Source of the DNA: Monosporascus cannonballus
Lineage: Eukaryota; Ascomycota; Sordariomycetes; Xylariales
Length of the DNA stretch: 64,000 nucleotides
Assembly (NCBI GenBank): GCA_004154925.1
Contig: QJNS01000702.1
Location: 1-64,000 of the forward strand
Direction: 5' to 3'
Both the position numbers and the translations under genes were made by a program. The notes beneath the pieces are model-generated. The model searched no databases. It had not been told where the DNA came from and worked only from the letters and a program-made list of their open reading frames with translations. Positions 61,377-64,000 of this stretch are shown in pieces. Each line of letters begins with the position of its first letter. Within the stretch, counting starts at the first letter, position 1.

Positions 61377-64000
61377 ATTGATATATTTTCGTAATACATA
61401 GTTAATTATTCGCTAAAAGGTTATTAATATGTTCGTAAGTCCTATTAATATAACTAAATATTTAAATAATTCGTATTTCGTTCTAAAAGTTATTTTTATT
61501 AGTATTTTGTTTTAATTTTAATAAATTTATATTTATTTCTATAATTACATATTAAAAATTATTTAGTTTCATAAAATCGGATTTTATTTCCGTAATTAGC
61601 GATAATGATATTTAATTTTTAATAATAATATTGTTCAATTGCCGATAATTAATTATAAATTGTAATTTCTCATTTTTTTAAATACGAAAAACAAAAGATA
61701 TTTTATTAATAATTTCGAAAGTCGAATCCGTCCTTTTTATAACCGATTTTCCAGGGATTTTTTAAAAGTACGTAATTCGTTTCCATTAAAGTTATAAATA
61801 ATGTAAAACTTTATCGAAAATCCTTTTTTCAAGATTATTTCATAATTTTATTTATTATGTTTTGGCAATTTCGTATTATGTTTTTTTAAAAACTGTTTAT
61901 ATTTATATTATTTAAAGCTATTATTTTTATTGTTTCAAATTATTATTTAATTATTTTAATTTTACTTTGATAAGAATAACGATACGTCGTATTTTTTAAT
62001 ACCCGTTTTTTTTATATTTTATTTTTGAAGTAATAATGTATTTATTGTATATTTATACCTATATTTGTTATTATTATTAATGGAATATTAAGATCTTAAT
62101 TTCTTTTTTCGTTTATTAATAAGGAATAAAACGAGTTTTACTTGGCCAGTTCCGCCGTTAATTAAAATTCCGTATTAGCGTATCCATAATAATCTTAAAA
62201 TTATATCGTAATTCCTAAAATAAAACTATGTCGAAATAAACTGTTTGATATTATCCTTTAATAAAAGTTTCGAAATAATTAATTTCCTATATAATTTTTT
62301 TATTATCGTAAACGAATTCTTAACTTTCGACATTCGTTGTTATATAAGATTTTAATTTATATTTCTATAATAATTTAAATTTATTAATTATATTTGGTAT
62401 AATATTATTCCCGTTTAAAACTTTGTAATTTATTATTATAATATATTAATGCGTTCCGATTCGTATATCCAAGGTAATAAGCTTATTAATGTCCCTTATT
62501 ATCGCGTTTAAAACCTTTTTCGGAAATTTTCTTTAATTTCTTTAGATTTTGTTATTTTACGGCTCTTTGATAGGTAACTTTTTTTTAAACTTTTGTTCGA
62601 ATTTATCGAATTTTCTTTTATATTTTTTCGTTTAACGCGTCATGTTATTATATTTATTGTTATTATCGGCGTATTATGCCTTTAAATCGTATTAATTGTT
62701 TTTAATTTTTTGTAAACTTTTTCCTTATTAAATAAATTATTTTTTTCATATTTGCAATTAAGTTTTATTTTATGTCGTCCTAAGTATTATTTTAAAGCTT
62801 TTTTATAAATTAACGAATGTTTTCTTTAATAACTTTTTTCTTTTAAGGATTTATAATAAACGCTAATTAAAAATAAAGGTCCGTAATAATATTTTGATAG
62901 TATCTTTAACTGTACGTTAAATTAACTTTTTTTTTGTTTAATAATTATATTACTTATAATAATAAAAAAAGGTTTTTTACGGATATTGTTTTTTTTCGGG
63001 CCAGCCTTTTATTTCGGCTAATTGTTAAATATTTTTTAAGGTTATAGTTCAAAACTGTTAATATTATTGCTTATAATTTTTATTATTTTCGGTACGATTT
63101 GAACGATCGAATCCCTTATAATATATACGCGTAATTTAAGTATAAACATATTATTTTTATTTTTTGTAACCGGCATACTCTCGTCGTCGACAATATATAA
63201 CGTATATTTTGCCATATCAATTAAGGGTTCCGGAATAGACTTTTTTATCCAGTTCTAATATTCGTATAATTATCCTTATAATGTTTTTTATTATATTCGC
63301 AATACATATTAAGTCAGTTTTTTGGGTTTTTATATTCCTTATCGGATTTCTTATCGGGATAATCCTTATTAGGCCTTTTATCGTAAATCTAATACGTTTT
63401 TAGTTTAAATTTTATTAATAACTTTACTGTCATTTTCTTAATTATTCCTGGATTATGTTTCCGATATAAAGGTCTAATTATTTTATTGTAATTTCTTAGG
63501 CTTTTTGGATTTATAAGCTTTATATCCTATTTTGCTATAATTATTGTATTTAATCTGATTTTAATTTTAGCGGTAAATAAATGCCGAATTCTATAAGTCC
63601 TAGCTTTATTTCGTAAAAAGTAAAAACTACGTCTTCTTTTTTCCCTTGGTTAAATTTATTATATCCTCAATGTAAAGCATATTATCCTTTTATTTCCTAT
63701 CGTTTTTTAAACTATCGATTGCCGATTTTAATTACTTCTATAATATACTAATCTAAAATAATTAATCGTTTCATCTAAATAATCTTATTTTTCATCTTAT
63801 TTTTTAGCTCTTTATTAAATATATCGATAAAGGTATCGGCCTTATTATCTTCTGATCCGGCTTTAACCGCAAAATTCTTAAAGATTACGGCATATTTGAA
63901 CGTAAATTCTTTTAGTCGAAATTACAAAAACTGTTAAACCGTAAATCGTTCTTTATTTAGATTACCGAAATTATTACGTCCTTTATTTTCGAAATTAATC

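Larger units (their letters stand above)
58143..64000 (-). mobile_element. Element E, Ty3/gypsy chromovirus, 3' part (continues past window end)
   Basis: 3' LTR (58143-58538), antisense accessory ORF (from 58607), chromodomain side (about 59150-59330), reverse transcriptase FVIYYLNDILIF at 61338-61376 on the minus strand (Asp to Asn), then upstream pol and gag to the edge. It is collinear with B (44349-48614) and, reversed, with C. The 5' LTR is not in the window. Inserted in element D. Confidence 0.88.

Noticed and set aside
2500..64000. Mitochondrial DNA or AT-rich bacterial/plastid origin
   Set aside because: Recognisable fungal LTR elements, nested target duplications and the CpA-specific depletion show nuclear RIP DNA.
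2500..64000. Centromere or telomere identity of the AT-rich block
   Set aside because: No telomeric repeat is present; nested RIP-hit retroelements are compatible with a centromere but also with any heterochromatic island, and sequence alone cannot decide.
2500..64000. CRISPR arrays, tRNA or rRNA genes
   Set aside because: No regularly spaced short repeats with unique spacers and no recognisable tRNA/rRNA core sequences were seen.

Overview
The window reads as a filamentous ascomycete (Pezizomycotina) chromosome crossing a sharp base-composition boundary. Bases 1 to about 2450 have normal composition and hold one intact, intronless, secreted right-handed beta-helix enzyme gene. From about 2450 to 64000 the DNA is extremely AT-rich. 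TpA is everywhere, CpA and TpG are scarce, and CpG survives. This is the signature of repeat-induced point mutation (RIP, mainly CpA to TpA on both strands). I see no functional host gene in this 61 kb; nearly all of it can be assigned to broken transposable elements. I name these with working letters.

Layout. (1) Element G, a minus-strand Ty3/gypsy chromovirus, runs from about 2500 to 27898 and is broken up by later insertions: Q (5959-13205, a complete minus-strand chromovirus), H (3' LTR at 13593-14006, apparently fused to the 5' part of G), a Fot1/pogo-type DNA transposon (20048-21914) and P (22106-27686, a complete plus-strand gypsy sitting inside the 5' LTR of G). (2) Element F (from 27940, plus strand) holds a little-mutated lone LTR, S (28900-34645), which is itself split by R, a complete minus-strand Ty1/copia element (29089-34411). 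(3) Element D (from 34953, plus strand, running off the window) holds B (36438-48996, minus strand), which contains A (about 38066-44348, plus strand), then C (51041-57665, plus strand, complete), then E (from 58143, minus strand, running off the right edge). Insertion order follows from the nesting. Target-site duplications could be read for Q (gaacc/gaatt), the pogo element (TA), P (acgta), R (gtata), B (tcgat) and C (gtacg).

The G/H/F/S/D/B/A/C/E group shares one LTR type (TGTTACGACC...GCCGTCACA, often RIP-altered at the ends). Where the pol 3' end can be read, it ends in a chromodomain.

The most interesting signal is an accessory gene antisense to pol, lying between the pol stop and the 3' LTR. 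It is convergent with pol and overlaps its 3' end by 11-14 bp. Although every copy is decayed, copies in C, E and H keep Cys or its RIP product Tyr at most positions of a C-x2-C-x6-C-x8-C-x2-C(-x6-C) cluster. The copy in B has slightly different spacing and continues into a charged helical stretch and a Trp/Phe/Asp-rich tail. That layout resembles a zinc-cluster DNA-binding protein carried by a retrotransposon.

All calls come from reading the sequence by eye. Domain calls rest on recognised motifs, boundaries marked 'about' are approximate, and no database search was run.
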